55,010 nt of DNA from the NCBI GenBank assembly GCA_002709405.1, contig PAQV01000029.1, positions 1 through 55,010 on the forward strand. The letters run 5' to 3'. This DNA is from Paracoccaceae bacterium. GTDB taxonomy: Bacteria > Pseudomonadota > Alphaproteobacteria > Rhodobacterales > Rhodobacteraceae. Under the pieces are notes generated by a model that did not search any database, was not told the origin of the DNA, and saw only the letters and a program-made list of their open reading frames with translations. Position 1 is the first letter of the stretch. Each line of letters starts with the position of its first letter. The translations under genes were made by a program, and so were the position numbers. Shown here piece by piece: positions 8,160-16,408 of this stretch.

Positions 8160-9085
8160 GACACCCCCATCGAGATACAATCTGTCACCGCTCCTGACAT
8201 CTGCATCAACAACGCCTCGTAAAGATCTGATCCAACTGTAAGATTTGCGCCCATAGGGTCCAGGGTCGCGACCGGCAGCCCGGCCTCCTGGGTGACGGCC
8301 TCCAGCAGGCCCGCGTTGAACTGGGGCTCGGCGAAGGCACAGACAACCGCGCCGTCCCGGGCCGCGTCGCGCAGGGCGGACAGCCGGGCCGGGCCGGGGT
8401 CACTTCCATCCGAAGGCGTGATCGCCCCCACCATCGACAGGCCGAAACGCGCCTCAAAATACTGGAAGGCGTCGTGGAAGGCGATCAGCCCGGAATGGCG
8501 GGCGGGCTCCAACTGGTCGTCCATCCGGGCGGTCATCACGGACAGCCTGGCGACCGCACGCACGGCATTGTCCCGGTACGCGGCCGCATGCTCGGGATCG
8601 AGCTCTGCCAGCGTCTCGGCCAGGGCCGTCAGCCACATCACCGCATTGACCGGATCCAGCCAGGCATGGGGGTCGATGCCGTCATGGGAATGGTCGTGCC
8701 CGGCGTGCGCGTCCTCGACATGGCCCGAAAGCCCCATGTCACCGAACAACGCCGCGTCGCGCGCCGGGTAAAGCTGGGTGCCCGGCACGCGCAACAGCGC
8801 CAGGGTCCGCTCTGCGGTTGCGTCCAGGGCGCGGCCCAGCCCGGGCGACAGTTCCGGCCCGACCCAGACCACCAGGTCGGCCCGCGTCAGGGCCCGAGCC
8901 TGCGATGGCTTCAGCGCCAGATCATGGGCCGAGGCGTTGGCGGGGATCAGAAGCTCGGGCTCGGTCACGCCCTCGGTGACCATCGCCACCAGGGAATGAA
9001 CCGGGGCGATATCGGCCACGATCCGGGGCGGGTCGGCCGCAAGGGGGCCGGCAACGCAGAGTAACAGCGCGAGGATCCGCTGCAT
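8138..9085 (-). CDS. znuA: Zinc ABC transporter substrate-binding protein ZnuA
   Basis: A 315-residue cluster A-I binding protein for Zn(II). The signal peptide MQRILALLLCVAGPLAADPP is followed by the mature strand RIVADIAPVHSLVAMV, the His ligand region SAHDLALKPSQARAL, a metal-rich loop EDAHAGHDHSHDGIDPHAWLDP (about residues 127-148) and IAFHDAFQYFEARFG. The His/Asp loop is typical of ZnuA and is thought to capture Zn. I prefer the ATG at 9085 because GGAGAA lies seven bases upstream, inside the longer alternative that starts at 9097. It is divergent from zur-znuCB and candidate Zur sites lie between them. The coding end overlaps the oxygenase gene by 22 bases. Confidence 0.95.
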   Translation of the reverse strand: MQRILALLLCVAGPLAADPPRIVADIAPVHSLVAMVTEGVTEPELLIPANASAHDLALKPSQARALTRADLVVWVGPELSPGLGRALDATAERTLALLRVPGTQLYPARDAALFGDMGLSGHVEDAHAGHDHSHDGIDPHAWLDPVNAVMWLTALAETLAELDPEHAAAYRDNAVRAVARLSVMTARMDDQLEPARHSGLIAFHDAFQYFEARFGLSMVGAITPSDGSDPGPARLSALRDAARDGAVVCAFAEPQFNAGLLEAVTQEAGLPVATLDPMGANLTVGSDLYEALLMQMSGAVTDCISMGVSQAGSGE

Positions 9086-9100
9086 GGACTTCTCCATCTA

Positions 9101-9151
9101 GTGATAATATAACAGGTGGTGTCCTGCCTAGAGAGTCCGTTATAACATATC
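9101..9151. promoter_or_regulatory. Candidate Zur operators between znuA and zur
   Basis: Two AT-rich motifs stand out in an otherwise GC-rich sequence: GTGATAATATAACAG (9101-9115), an imperfect palindrome TGATA-ATA-TAACA, and GTTATAACATATC (9139-9151), with a perfect GTTATAAC core. Both resemble the TATAACA-containing Zur boxes described in alphaproteobacteria. Placed between the divergent znuA and zur genes, they would let Zur repress both sides when zinc is plentiful. Assignment is by motif and context. Confidence 0.6.
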
Positions 9152-9175
9152 AATCCCGGATGACGAGCCCAGCCC

Positions 9176-9646
9176 ATGTCCACGATCGGTTTCCATAGCC
9201 ACAACCACGACCAGTGCATTGCCGACACGCTGTCCACGGCAGATGCGCATTGCGCCGAGGAGGGCCTGCAATTCACGCCCGTCCGCCGGCGGGTGCTGGA
9301 AATCCTGCTGGCCGAACACAAGGCCATGGGCGCCTATGACATCCTGCCGACGCTGGCCGACGAGGGGCTGGGATCGCAGCCGCCGGTGGTCTACCGGGCG
9401 TTGGATTTCCTGGTCAAGAACGGGCTGGCCCACCGGATCGAGCTGCTGAACGCCTATATCGCCTGCGCCCACCTGGGCCGGGCCCACCGGCCGGCCTTCC
9501 TGATCTGCCGCGAATGCAAGCTGGTGGCCGAGGCGGATGCCGAATTGGCCCGGGGCCGGCTGGGAGAGGCCGCGCGCGAGGCCGGGTTCACCATCGAACG
9601 CATGGTGGTCGAGCTCGAAGGGCTTTGCCCGGCCTGCGCCGCATGA
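9176..9646 (+). CDS. zur: Fur-family zinc uptake regulator Zur
   Basis: A 156-residue Fur-fold repressor. The N-terminus has a short His-rich stretch (FHSHNHDQC), then the winged helix GLQFTPVRRRVLEILLAEHKAMGAYDILPTL and PPVVYRALDFLVKNGLAHRIEL with the family signature YRALDFL. The dimerisation domain carries two CxxC pairs (CRECK and CPAC near the C-terminus) for structural Zn. The stop overlaps the znuC start (ATGA), so zur-znuC-znuB is one transcript, and znuA is divergent; this context selects Zur rather than Fur. Candidate binding sites lie at 9101-9151. Confidence 0.92.
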   Translation: MSTIGFHSHNHDQCIADTLSTADAHCAEEGLQFTPVRRRVLEILLAEHKAMGAYDILPTLADEGLGSQPPVVYRALDFLVKNGLAHRIELLNAYIACAHLGRAHRPAFLICRECKLVAEADAELARGRLGEAAREAGFTIERMVVELEGLCPACAA

Positions 9647-10422
9647 CCCAGCTGATCGAGGCGCGCGACCTGGCCCTGTCGCTGGACGGGCGCGAAGTGC
9701 TGCGCGATGTCAGCCTGTCGATCCAGCCCGGTGAGATCGTGACCATCGTCGGGCCCAACGGCTCGGGCAAGTCGTCGCTGCTGCGCGCCCTGATCGGGGC
9801 GATCCGGCCGTCCCGCGGGACGCTCACGCGCAAACCGGGGCTCAAGATCGGCTACGTGCCGCAGAAGCTGGCCATCGACCCGACCCTGCCGATCACCGTC
9901 GAACGCTTCCTGTCCCTGCCCCGCCCGGTGCCCCGCGAGGTCGCACGCGCGGCCCTTGACCGGGCCGGGGCCGAGGGCCTGGCCGGCCGCCAGATGACAC
10001 GCCTGTCCGGCGGCCAGTTCCAGCGCGTGCTGCTGGCCCGGGCCCTGCTGGTGGATCCCGACATCCTGATGCTGGACGAGGCGACCCAGGGGCTCGACCA
10101 GCCCGGAGCCGCCGCCTTCTACCGCCGGATCGAGGACATCCGCCGCACCATGGGCTGCGCCATCGTCATGGTCAGCCACGATCTGCACGTGGTCATGGCG
10201 GCCTCGGACCGGGTCTTGTGCGTGAACGGCCATATCTGCTGTGAAGGCGCCCCGGAACTGGTCGCCTCGCGCCCGGAATACCAGGCCCTCTTCGGGACCG
10301 GCACCCAAGGCGCACTGGCGCTCTACCGCCACGAACATTCGCACAGCCATGACCATAGCCATGATCACGGCCACGATCACGCACACGCCTCCCAAGACGA
10401 CCAGACCGGACCCCGCCCCTGA
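9643..10422 (+). CDS. znuC: Zinc ABC transporter ATP-binding protein ZnuC with histidine-rich tail
   Basis: A 259-residue ATPase that energises Zn(II) import. Walker A GPNGSGKSS (about residues 36-44), Q-loop GYVPQKL, signature RLSGGQFQRVLLARAL, Walker B DILMLDEATQGLDQPG and the switch His in VMVSHDLHVVMAASD are all present. The start ATG at 9643 overlaps the zur stop by four bases; longer upstream frames would run through zur. The last 30 residues carry alternating His-Ser/Asp residues (starting YRHEHSHSHDHSHD) with about ten histidines, an extra cytoplasmic metal-binding tail. The stop overlaps the znuB ATG by one base. Confidence 0.95.
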   Translation: MTQLIEARDLALSLDGREVLRDVSLSIQPGEIVTIVGPNGSGKSSLLRALIGAIRPSRGTLTRKPGLKIGYVPQKLAIDPTLPITVERFLSLPRPVPREVARAALDRAGAEGLAGRQMTRLSGGQFQRVLLARALLVDPDILMLDEATQGLDQPGAAAFYRRIEDIRRTMGCAIVMVSHDLHVVMAASDRVLCVNGHICCEGAPELVASRPEYQALFGTGTQGALALYRHEHSHSHDHSHDHGHDHAHASQDDQTGPRP

Positions 10423-11222
10423 TGCTCGATGATTTCCTGGTCCGCGCGGCCCTGGCCGGCCTGGGCGTCGCCCTGGCCTCTGCCCCCCTTGGCGTCTTCG
10501 TCGTCTGGCGGCGCATGTCCTATTTCGGCGAGGCCACCGCCCATGCCGCCGTACTGGGCGTGGCCCTGGCCCTCGGGTTCTCGCTGCCCATGATGCCCGC
10601 CATCCTGGTCACCGCCCTCGTCATGGCCCGCACCGTGTCGGCCCTGTCCGGGCGCGGCCACGCCATGGACACCCTGCTGGGCGTCGCCGCCCATACCGCC
10701 CTGGCCGCCGGGCTCGTCGCCGTCGCCCTGCTGCCCGAGGTGCGCCTGGACCCCATGGGCTATCTCTTCGGAGACATCCTGGCCGTCACCCGCACCGACC
10801 TCGCCACCATCTGGGCCGGAGCCGCCCTTGTCCTGGCCCTCGTCTGCTGGCGCTGGCAGGCCCTGCTGACCGCCACGCTCAGCCCCGACCTGGCCTATGC
10901 CTCGGGGCTGGATCCAAGGCGCGAGGACCTGGTCCTGACCCTGGCCCTGGCCGTCGTGGTGGCCGTTGCCATCAAGGTCGTCGGCGTGCTGCTGATCGGG
11001 GCCATGCTGGTGATCCCGGCCGCCGCCGCCCGGCCCCTGGTGCGCACGCCCGAGGCCATGGCCATCGGCGCGGGCCTCGTGGGCGCGCTTGCCGCCATCG
11101 GCGGGCTGGGCGGAGCCTTCGTCCTGGATACGCCTGCCGGGCCGACCATCGTCTGCACCTCTGCCGTGATCTTTGCCCTGACCCTGGCGCTCGGCCAGGT
11201 GCTGTCTCGCCGGCCGGACTGA
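10422..11222 (+). CDS. znuB: Zinc ABC transporter permease ZnuB
   Basis: A 266-residue ABC-3 family membrane permease. It begins MLDDFLVRAALAGLGVALAS and includes the conserved segment VWRRMSYFGEATAHAAVLGVALA, in which SYFG-A-AHA is the ABC-3 signature next to the first helices. About eight hydrophobic spans follow, ending with VIFALTLALGQVLSRR. The ATG overlaps the znuC stop by one base. It pairs with ZnuC and receives Zn(II) from periplasmic ZnuA. Confidence 0.95.
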   Translation: MLDDFLVRAALAGLGVALASAPLGVFVVWRRMSYFGEATAHAAVLGVALALGFSLPMMPAILVTALVMARTVSALSGRGHAMDTLLGVAAHTALAAGLVAVALLPEVRLDPMGYLFGDILAVTRTDLATIWAGAALVLALVCWRWQALLTATLSPDLAYASGLDPRREDLVLTLALAVVVAVAIKVVGVLLIGAMLVIPAAAARPLVRTPEAMAIGAGLVGALAAIGGLGGAFVLDTPAGPTIVCTSAVIFALTLALGQVLSRRPD

Positions 11223-11230
11223 ACCGCGAA

Positions 11231-11722
11231 CTAAACGGGCGGCCAGCCCCAGCGGTTCTGACCCTTCTCGCCCGGACGGGTCAGCCACCAGATCACCAGC
11301 AACGGCGAAATCGCCAGCACAAACAGCGCCACAAGGGCCACCAAGGCCCCCAGCGCCCCCAACGTCTCGCCCAGGGCGCCCATCGCCGCCCCCGGATCGC
11401 TCGGCACGACCCCGGCCAGGAACCCGAAGAACGAGGTCGTCCCCACCATCACGATCAGCGGATAGAGCACGAACAGCCCCGACCGCCCGGTGTCATGCAT
11501 CCGCCGCCAGCCCGCGGCAAACAGCGGAACCCCGGCCGCCAGGGTGAACAAAGACGCCACCGGCGTCCGCCCGAACCCGAACAGCGCCTCGTCGATGCGC
11601 CCGGCCAAGACCGACCCCAGCACGTAAAACAGCGCGAAATACCAGAACTCGGGACGGCTCGACCGCCCCGAGAACGTCAGGCCGCGCCGATAGCCCAGCC
11701 GGATCGCCTGGCCGAAGTCCAC
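11231..11722 (-). CDS. DUF805 family membrane protein
   Basis: A 163-residue membrane protein of the DUF805 family: VDFGQAIRLGYRRGLTFSGRSSRPEFWYFALFY is the family's characteristic N-terminus (RSSRPEFW), followed by three or four hydrophobic spans and AAGWRRMHDTGRSGLFVLYPLI, which contains the conserved RR-HD-GRS motif. The C-terminus WLTRPGEKGQNRWG is also typical (G--G-NR-G). The start must be GTG at 11720-11722, six bases after the upstream gene's stop; a longer frame would run through that gene. Function of the family is unknown. It probably shares a transcript with the BKACE gene, with no evident functional link. Confidence 0.85.
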   Translation of the reverse strand: MDFGQAIRLGYRRGLTFSGRSSRPEFWYFALFYVLGSVLAGRIDEALFGFGRTPVASLFTLAAGVPLFAAGWRRMHDTGRSGLFVLYPLIVMVGTTSFFGFLAGVVPSDPGAAMGALGETLGALGALVALVALFVLAISPLLVIWWLTRPGEKGQNRWGWPPV

Positions 11723-11727
11723 GGGCC

Positions 11728-12564
11728 TCAGGCCGCCATCGGGCGCAGGCCCAGGATCTCGCGCGCCTGGGCGGGGGTGGCCACCGGCCGGCCATGCTGG
11801 CTGGCGATCTCTGCCACCCGGCTGACCAGGGCCGCGTTCGACGGCGCCAGCGTGTCGCGGTCCAGCCGGACGTTGTCTTCCAGGCCCGTGCGCGCATGGC
11901 CCCCAGCGGCAATCGCCCATTCGTTCAGGACCAGCTGCTTGGCCCCGATCCCCGCCGCACACCAGGGCGCGCCGGGCAGCAGGCGCTCGACCGTGGCCAC
12001 GTAATAATCGAAGACGTCCTTGTCGGCGGGCATCGCGTTCTTCACGCCCATGACGAACTGGATGTAGGGCGTGTCCTTGATGCGCCCCTCCTTGTGCATC
12101 TGCGCGGCCATCAGGATGTGGCTCAGGTCAAAGGCCTCGATCTCGGGCTTGATGTCGTAGCGGATCATCTCTTCGGACAGCCAGTCCACCAGCTGGGGGC
12201 TGTTTTCATAAACCCGCGTGGGGAAGTTGACCGACCCAACCGACAGCGAGGCCATGTCCGGCGCCAGAGGCAACATGCCCCCCCGCTCCTTGCCCGCGCC
12301 CGACCGGCCGCCGGTCGAGAACTGCACGATCATGCCCGGGCAATGCGTTTCCAGACCCTCCTTCAGACGGGCGAACTTGTCGGGGTCGGACGAGGGCGTC
12401 TGGTCGTCGTTGCGCACATGGGCATGGCAGATCGTCGCCCCGGCCTCGAAGGCCTCTTGCGTGCTTTCCACCTGCTCGCTGACCGTGATCGGCACGGCGG
12501 GGTTGTTTTCCTTGGTCGGCAGCGACCCGGTGATGGCGACGCAGATGATGCAGGGCTTGGACAT
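11728..12564 (-). CDS. BKACE-family beta-keto acid cleavage enzyme (DUF849)
   Basis: A 278-residue TIM-barrel protein of the 3-keto-5-aminohexanoate cleavage enzyme (Kce/BKACE) family. These Zn enzymes condense a beta-keto acid with acetyl-CoA to give acetoacetate and a CoA thioester. Visible motifs are IICVAITGSLPTKENNPAVP at the start, GATICHAHVRND with the metal-binding HxH, IVQFSTGGRSGAGKERGG, and GGHARTGLEDNVRLD near the C-terminus, which carries the conserved Glu. GGAGAA precedes the ATG at 12564. A divergent SDR at 12749 could make or use a related beta-keto acid. The exact substrate is not predictable from these motifs alone. Confidence 0.9.
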   Translation of the reverse strand: MSKPCIICVAITGSLPTKENNPAVPITVSEQVESTQEAFEAGATICHAHVRNDDQTPSSDPDKFARLKEGLETHCPGMIVQFSTGGRSGAGKERGGMLPLAPDMASLSVGSVNFPTRVYENSPQLVDWLSEEMIRYDIKPEIEAFDLSHILMAAQMHKEGRIKDTPYIQFVMGVKNAMPADKDVFDYYVATVERLLPGAPWCAAGIGAKQLVLNEWAIAAGGHARTGLEDNVRLDRDTLAPSNAALVSRVAEIASQHGRPVATPAQAREILGLRPMAA

Positions 12565-12748
12565 GGCGACTTCTCCTTTTCGGGTTCTTCATGCCGCGAC
12601 GGACCCCGCCCGCGCAACCGCTTAGTGACCTCGGGTTACGCGCGCCAGCTCAGCCTGATGACGCCCGGTCACGTGCGCCAGAGCACCGGTTTCCCCCATG
12701 CGCCCCGCGCCCTAGGATGCGCGCATCTGCGAACGACAAGGACATGCC

Positions 12749-13528
12749 ATGACCAGCACACCCTCGGGGCTCGACGGCCAGACGATCATCATCACCGGCG
12801 CCAGCCGGGGCATCGGCGAGGCCACCGCCCGCCATTTCGCCGAAAACGGCGCCCACGTGGTCCTGGCCGCCCGGTCGGGGGCTGCCATCGACACCATCGC
12901 CGCCGAGATCCGCGCCACCGGCGGCCAGGCCAGCGCCCTGCCCTGCGATGTCGCCGATGCTGGGGCCGTTCAGGGGCTGGTCGATCATGCCCTGGCCGAA
13001 ACCGGCCGGCTCGACGGGCTGATCAACAATGCCGCCGTCATCGACCCGATCGGACGCCTGGCCGACACCGACCCCACCGCCTGGAGCACCGCCGTCGATA
13101 TCAACGTCAAGGGCGTCTACTATGGGCTGCACGCAGCGATCCCGGCCATGCTTGCAGGCCAGGGCGGCACGATCATCAACATCTCCTCGGGCGCCGCGAC
13201 CGGCAACCTCGAAGGCTGGACCGCCTATTGCGCGACCAAGGCCGCGGTTCTGTCCCTGACCCGGGGCGCCCACCTGGAATACGGCGACGAGGGCATCCGC
13301 GTGATGGGCCTGTCCCCGGGCACGGTCGCCACCCAGATGCAACGCGAGATCAAGGCCTCGGGCCTGAACCCCGTCAGCCAGCTGGACTGGGACACGCACA
13401 TCCCCCCCGAATGGGTGGCCCAGGGTCTCGCCTTCCTGTTCACCCCCGGCGGAGACGCCTGGCTGGGCACCGATTTCTCCCTGAAAACACCCGAAGGCCG
13501 CGCGGCCGCCGGTCTGCCCCCACTCTGA
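12749..13528 (+). CDS. SDR-family NAD(P)-dependent oxidoreductase
   Basis: A 259-residue classical short-chain dehydrogenase. The Rossmann motif TGASRGIGE (about residues 15-23), the NNAAV structural motif, ISSG before the catalytic serine region, and the active-site YCATK (Y-x3-K) are all present, followed by LSPGTVATQM. Residues HVVLAARSG after the second strand (Arg at the cofactor-discriminating site) favour NADP(H). A ribosome-binding site AAGGACA precedes the ATG at 12749. It is divergent from the BKACE gene across 184 bases; a 3-hydroxy acid dehydrogenase role feeding BKACE is a reasonable inference, not demonstrated. Confidence 0.85.
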   Translation: MTSTPSGLDGQTIIITGASRGIGEATARHFAENGAHVVLAARSGAAIDTIAAEIRATGGQASALPCDVADAGAVQGLVDHALAETGRLDGLINNAAVIDPIGRLADTDPTAWSTAVDINVKGVYYGLHAAIPAMLAGQGGTIINISSGAATGNLEGWTAYCATKAAVLSLTRGAHLEYGDEGIRVMGLSPGTVATQMQREIKASGLNPVSQLDWDTHIPPEWVAQGLAFLFTPGGDAWLGTDFSLKTPEGRAAAGLPPL

Positions 13529-13552
13529 ACGCCCACCCGGCCTGATCCGTCG

Positions 13553-13715
13553 GGCCGGGGTATTTGGAAAGAAAAAGAAGCAGCAGGTCGGTCTTGCGGG
13601 CCCGAACTCCGGTCAGATGGCAATAGTCCGGCGGAAAGCTGGCACCCAGGACGCAGGCGACCCGCGGCCAGGCGCGCCAGGCTGCTGCTTCTTTCTCTTG
13701 AAAAATACCCCGGCC
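13553..13715. repeat. Dispersed palindromic repeat, copy 1 (long-loop inverted repeat)
   Basis: Two 34-base arms, 13553-13586 and 13682-13715, are inverted copies matching at 30 of 34 positions, beginning GGCCGGGGTATTT and containing AAAGAAGCAGCAG. They enclose 95 bases with no gene. The same core, GGGTATTTGGAAAGA followed by AAAGAAGC, recurs at 18325-18382. The element sits between the convergent SDR and FIST genes and occupies much of the 301-base gene-free stretch 13529-13829; the rest of that stretch shows nothing recognisable. It may act as a bidirectional terminator or be a REP-like element. Confidence 0.75.
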
Positions 13716-13829
13716 GTCGCTCTCCATCCGCGCCACGCCGCATAGAGGTTGCTTGGTTATCAAAAGGTAAATCTGCGCCTGCAAGCCCTTGAAATCATTC
13801 GATCCGCCTTTTGTCCCACGCGTGGGACA

Positions 13830-15002
13830 TCATGGCTCGGCTGCCGGCACGGGACCGGGTGGGTAGATCGCCACGCCGGTCATCGTATGGTTGACGTGCA
13901 ACCCGTCGATCTGTTCGCCGTAACTGGAAAAGCCCACCACACGGAAATCACCCAGGATTTCGGACACCTTGCCGGTCAGCTGGTGATCCTCGGCCTCGAT
14001 CCGGCGCAGGATGCAATCGAAGGCGAGGATCGCGTCGGGGCGAACCGGACCGGTCAGGTGGGCCAGGTTGTCCCGCAGATGATCGGCGATGTCCGTGGGC
14101 TCTCCAAGCGACAGGACCAGCCCTTCATCGATGGCCGAGCCCATCGACAGCGAGCTGCCGTTCACCCTTTCCTGAATGCCCCGCACGTAGTGCTTGTCTC
14201 CGAACCGGACGACCAGGGGGTGGGCGGCGAAGGTCGACAGGCTCACGTCCTGCGGATCGAGCCCCAGCAGGCGGGCGTATTCATCGATCGCGGGGGCTGC
14301 GTTGATTTCGTGAACGATCCGCTTGGCCGGCTCGGCCCGGGTCACCACCAGGCGCCGTTCGGTCGGCGAGAAATGATCCAGCGAAAACACCCGCACCGGA
14401 CAGGCCGAACGCAACAGGGCCACCACGGCCCCCCCGGTCGACACTCGTCCCTGGTGGGCGATATGGGTCGTCCGGAAGGCCCGGCCATCTCCGGCAGACC
14501 CCCCGAAGAACGGCATGCCCGCCAGGCCCGGCGCCAACTGGCGCAGCAAGGCCTCTTCGCCCATCGAGGCCCCGTCGATCAGAGCATAGGCGAATTCCGA
14601 CAGCCAGTGCTGATGGTCGGCCGCCAGCGCGTTTCGCTTGGCCACGATGTCGTTGATCAGGGCCTGGGTGTCGATGTTGCCAAGATCCGCGACCTCGACG
14701 AATTCCACCGCGAAATACTCTGCCGGGAAGCCCACGGCGACCGTTGCGCCTTCGCGATATCCTTTCGGAGTGATCTCTCCGGCCGTGGTGCAGGCCGAGA
14801 GCGGCGCATCGCAAACGGCCGTTGCCGCGGCGATCAGATCGTCGAATTCGGGGCCGGGCGAGGAAAACAGCAGAACGTGGGCAAAGGGCCCCTTGCCCAG
14901 GGCCGCGATCAGGGGGCCGGCGGCATTTGCCCCGGTTTCGTCCAACGCGGCGGTCCGCACGATACGTGACGAGCCGCGGACAAGATCACACTCCTCCACC
15001 AT
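13830..15002 (-). CDS. FIST-domain sensory protein, NosP-like
   Basis: A 390-residue protein with FIST_N (about residues 30-220) and FIST_C (about 230-370) domains. Matching stretches are LLFSSPGPEFDDLIAAA, SACTTAGEITPKGY, LAGMPFFGGSAGDG and GGAVVALL in the N-domain, and VVGFSSYGEQIDGLHVNHTM near the end, where the SYGE-I--LH-N-T pattern is typical of FIST_C. FIST proteins bind small ligands; the best studied, NosP of Pseudomonas, binds heme and nitric oxide and inhibits its partner hybrid kinase NahK. Here the gene follows pqqE by 40 bases and a NahK-like kinase lies just upstream of pqqA, so a NosP-type role is inferred. No strong ribosome-binding site precedes the ATG at 15002. Confidence 0.8.
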   Translation of the reverse strand: MVEECDLVRGSSRIVRTAALDETGANAAGPLIAALGKGPFAHVLLFSSPGPEFDDLIAAATAVCDAPLSACTTAGEITPKGYREGATVAVGFPAEYFAVEFVEVADLGNIDTQALINDIVAKRNALAADHQHWLSEFAYALIDGASMGEEALLRQLAPGLAGMPFFGGSAGDGRAFRTTHIAHQGRVSTGGAVVALLRSACPVRVFSLDHFSPTERRLVVTRAEPAKRIVHEINAAPAIDEYARLLGLDPQDVSLSTFAAHPLVVRFGDKHYVRGIQERVNGSSLSMGSAIDEGLVLSLGEPTDIADHLRDNLAHLTGPVRPDAILAFDCILRRIEAEDHQLTGKVSEILGDFRVVGFSSYGEQIDGLHVNHTMTGVAIYPPGPVPAAEP

Positions 15003-15042
15003 GCGGGCAACACTGGACTTTTTTCCGCCGAGGTCAAGGTGC

Positions 15043-16143
15043 TCAGAGCCTGCGATAGATGAACTCCGGTTGAGGCCCGTCCACCACGTCGATGTCCAGG
15101 GCCGCGTCGACCAGGGCCCGGTGGGGCGATTTCCGGCAGACCGGGTCGGTTGCGGCGGGATCTCCGGCGATGGCCATGGCCTGGCAGCGGCAGCCGCCGA
15201 AATCGATATCCCGCCGGTCGCAGGTCTTGCACAGGTCCGGCATCCAGTCGGTGCCCCGGAACGCGTTGAAGGCCGGGCTGTCGTACCAGATGTCGCGCAG
15301 GCTGGCCTCGGCGATGGTTTGGAAGGTCAGGCTGGGGATGGTCTCTGCCGCGTGACAGGGCAGCACCTTGCCGTCGGGCGCGATGTTGAGCCCCGTCGAC
15401 CCCCAACCGCCGCCCATGCAGGCCTTGGGGTAATCGGCATAGTAATCGGGCGGCACGAAGTCGATGGCCAGCCGCCCTTTCAACGCCTTGCGCGCCTCTG
15501 CCACGATCCGCTTGGCCTCATTCACCTGGTCGCGCGAGGGCTGCAACATGGCCCGGTTCTTCAGGGCCCAGCCCTGGAACTGGACGCAGGCGATCTCGAT
15601 CCGCCGGGCGCCCAGGCGCAGGGCCATGTCCAGGGTGGCCGGCAGGTCATCAAGGTTGTGCCGGTGCATCACCGCGTTCAGCGTCAGCGGAAAGCCCATC
15701 TGCCCGATCAGCTCGGCCACATGCATCTTGCGGTCAAACCCGCCGTCGTAGCCCCCGATCCGGTCGGCAACCGCCGCGGTTATGCCCTGCAAGGACAGCT
15801 GGATATGGTCGACGAAAGGCTCCAGCGCCTGCAGGCGCTTTTCCGTCAGCCCGATGCCCGAGGTGATCAGGTTGACATAAAGCCCCGCCTCGCGCGCGCC
15901 CCGGGCCAGGTCGACGATGTCGCGGCGCGACACCGGTTCGCCACCCGACAGGTGGATCTGCAGCACGCCCATCTCGGCCGCCTCGCGGAAGGCCCGCAGC
16001 CAGGTATCGGTGTCGAGCTCGGCGCCCTTCTGCGTCATCTCCAGCGGGTTCGAACAATAGGGACAGGCCAGCGGACAGCGGTGGGTCAGCTCGGCCAGCA
16101 TCGCGATGGGCGGCTGGATCAGGGTGTGGGAGGTGTCAGGCAT
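15043..16143 (-). CDS. pqqE: PQQ biosynthesis radical SAM protein PqqE
   Basis: A 366-residue radical SAM enzyme that forms the Glu-Tyr carbon-carbon crosslink in PqqA. The CxxxCxxC cluster-binding motif is in HRCPLACPYCSNP (Cys 23, 27, 30), followed by QIHLSGGEPVSRRDI (GGEP motif). The SPASM-type C-terminal cysteines are present: KACMGGGWGSTGLNI, VLPCHAAE, CKTCDRRDIDFGGCRCQA and PVCRKSP. The ATG at 16143 overlaps the 3' end of pqqD by eight bases; a TTG two codons upstream is a less likely start. Last gene of pqqABCDE; the FIST gene follows after 40 bases. Confidence 0.97.
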   Translation of the reverse strand: MPDTSHTLIQPPIAMLAELTHRCPLACPYCSNPLEMTQKGAELDTDTWLRAFREAAEMGVLQIHLSGGEPVSRRDIVDLARGAREAGLYVNLITSGIGLTEKRLQALEPFVDHIQLSLQGITAAVADRIGGYDGGFDRKMHVAELIGQMGFPLTLNAVMHRHNLDDLPATLDMALRLGARRIEIACVQFQGWALKNRAMLQPSRDQVNEAKRIVAEARKALKGRLAIDFVPPDYYADYPKACMGGGWGSTGLNIAPDGKVLPCHAAETIPSLTFQTIAEASLRDIWYDSPAFNAFRGTDWMPDLCKTCDRRDIDFGGCRCQAMAIAGDPAATDPVCRKSPHRALVDAALDIDVVDGPQPEFIYRRL

Positions 16144-16408
16144 AGGCAATCAGCATCTGGTCGGCGAGACCATCCAGAAAGGCCACGACGTCCGGTTCGA
16201 TGACGTCGCGCGGGGCGTTGTATGCCGCAGAGAGATGGCCGGCGATGTCGCCAAGGCTGCGCGTGCCATCGACTGCGGCCAGGATGGCCACCGCCGTGTC
16301 ATCCAGCATCAAGGCCCGTTCGGGCCCCAGCAGCACCTCGCGGCCGCGCACGGCATCGTGGTGCCGACGCACGCCGCGCGGGATCACGGGGATCCGGTCG
16401 GTGGTCAC
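16136..16408 (-). CDS. pqqD: PQQ biosynthesis peptide chaperone PqqD
   Basis: A 90-residue RiPP precursor-recognition protein (PqqD fold) that binds PqqA and delivers it to PqqE. It begins VTTDRIPVIPRGVRRHHDAV, includes REVLLGPERALMLDDTAVAIL (strand and helix typical of PqqD, with the L-P-R---L-D--A--IL pattern) and ends FLDGLADQMLIAYA. The start is GTG at 16406-16408, overlapping the pqqC stop by four bases (GTGA); the open frame runs further upstream through pqqC but has no support as coding. It overlaps pqqE by eight bases. PqqD is separate here, not fused to PqqC or PqqE. Confidence 0.93.
   Translation of the reverse strand: MTTDRIPVIPRGVRRHHDAVRGREVLLGPERALMLDDTAVAILAAVDGTRSLGDIAGHLSAAYNAPRDVIEPDVVAFLDGLADQMLIAYA

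Noticed and set aside
11794-13545. Long plus-strand frame spanning the BKACE gene and the SDR gene
   Set aside because: It crosses two real genes in the wrong frame and strand; the apparent fusion has no plausible start signal.
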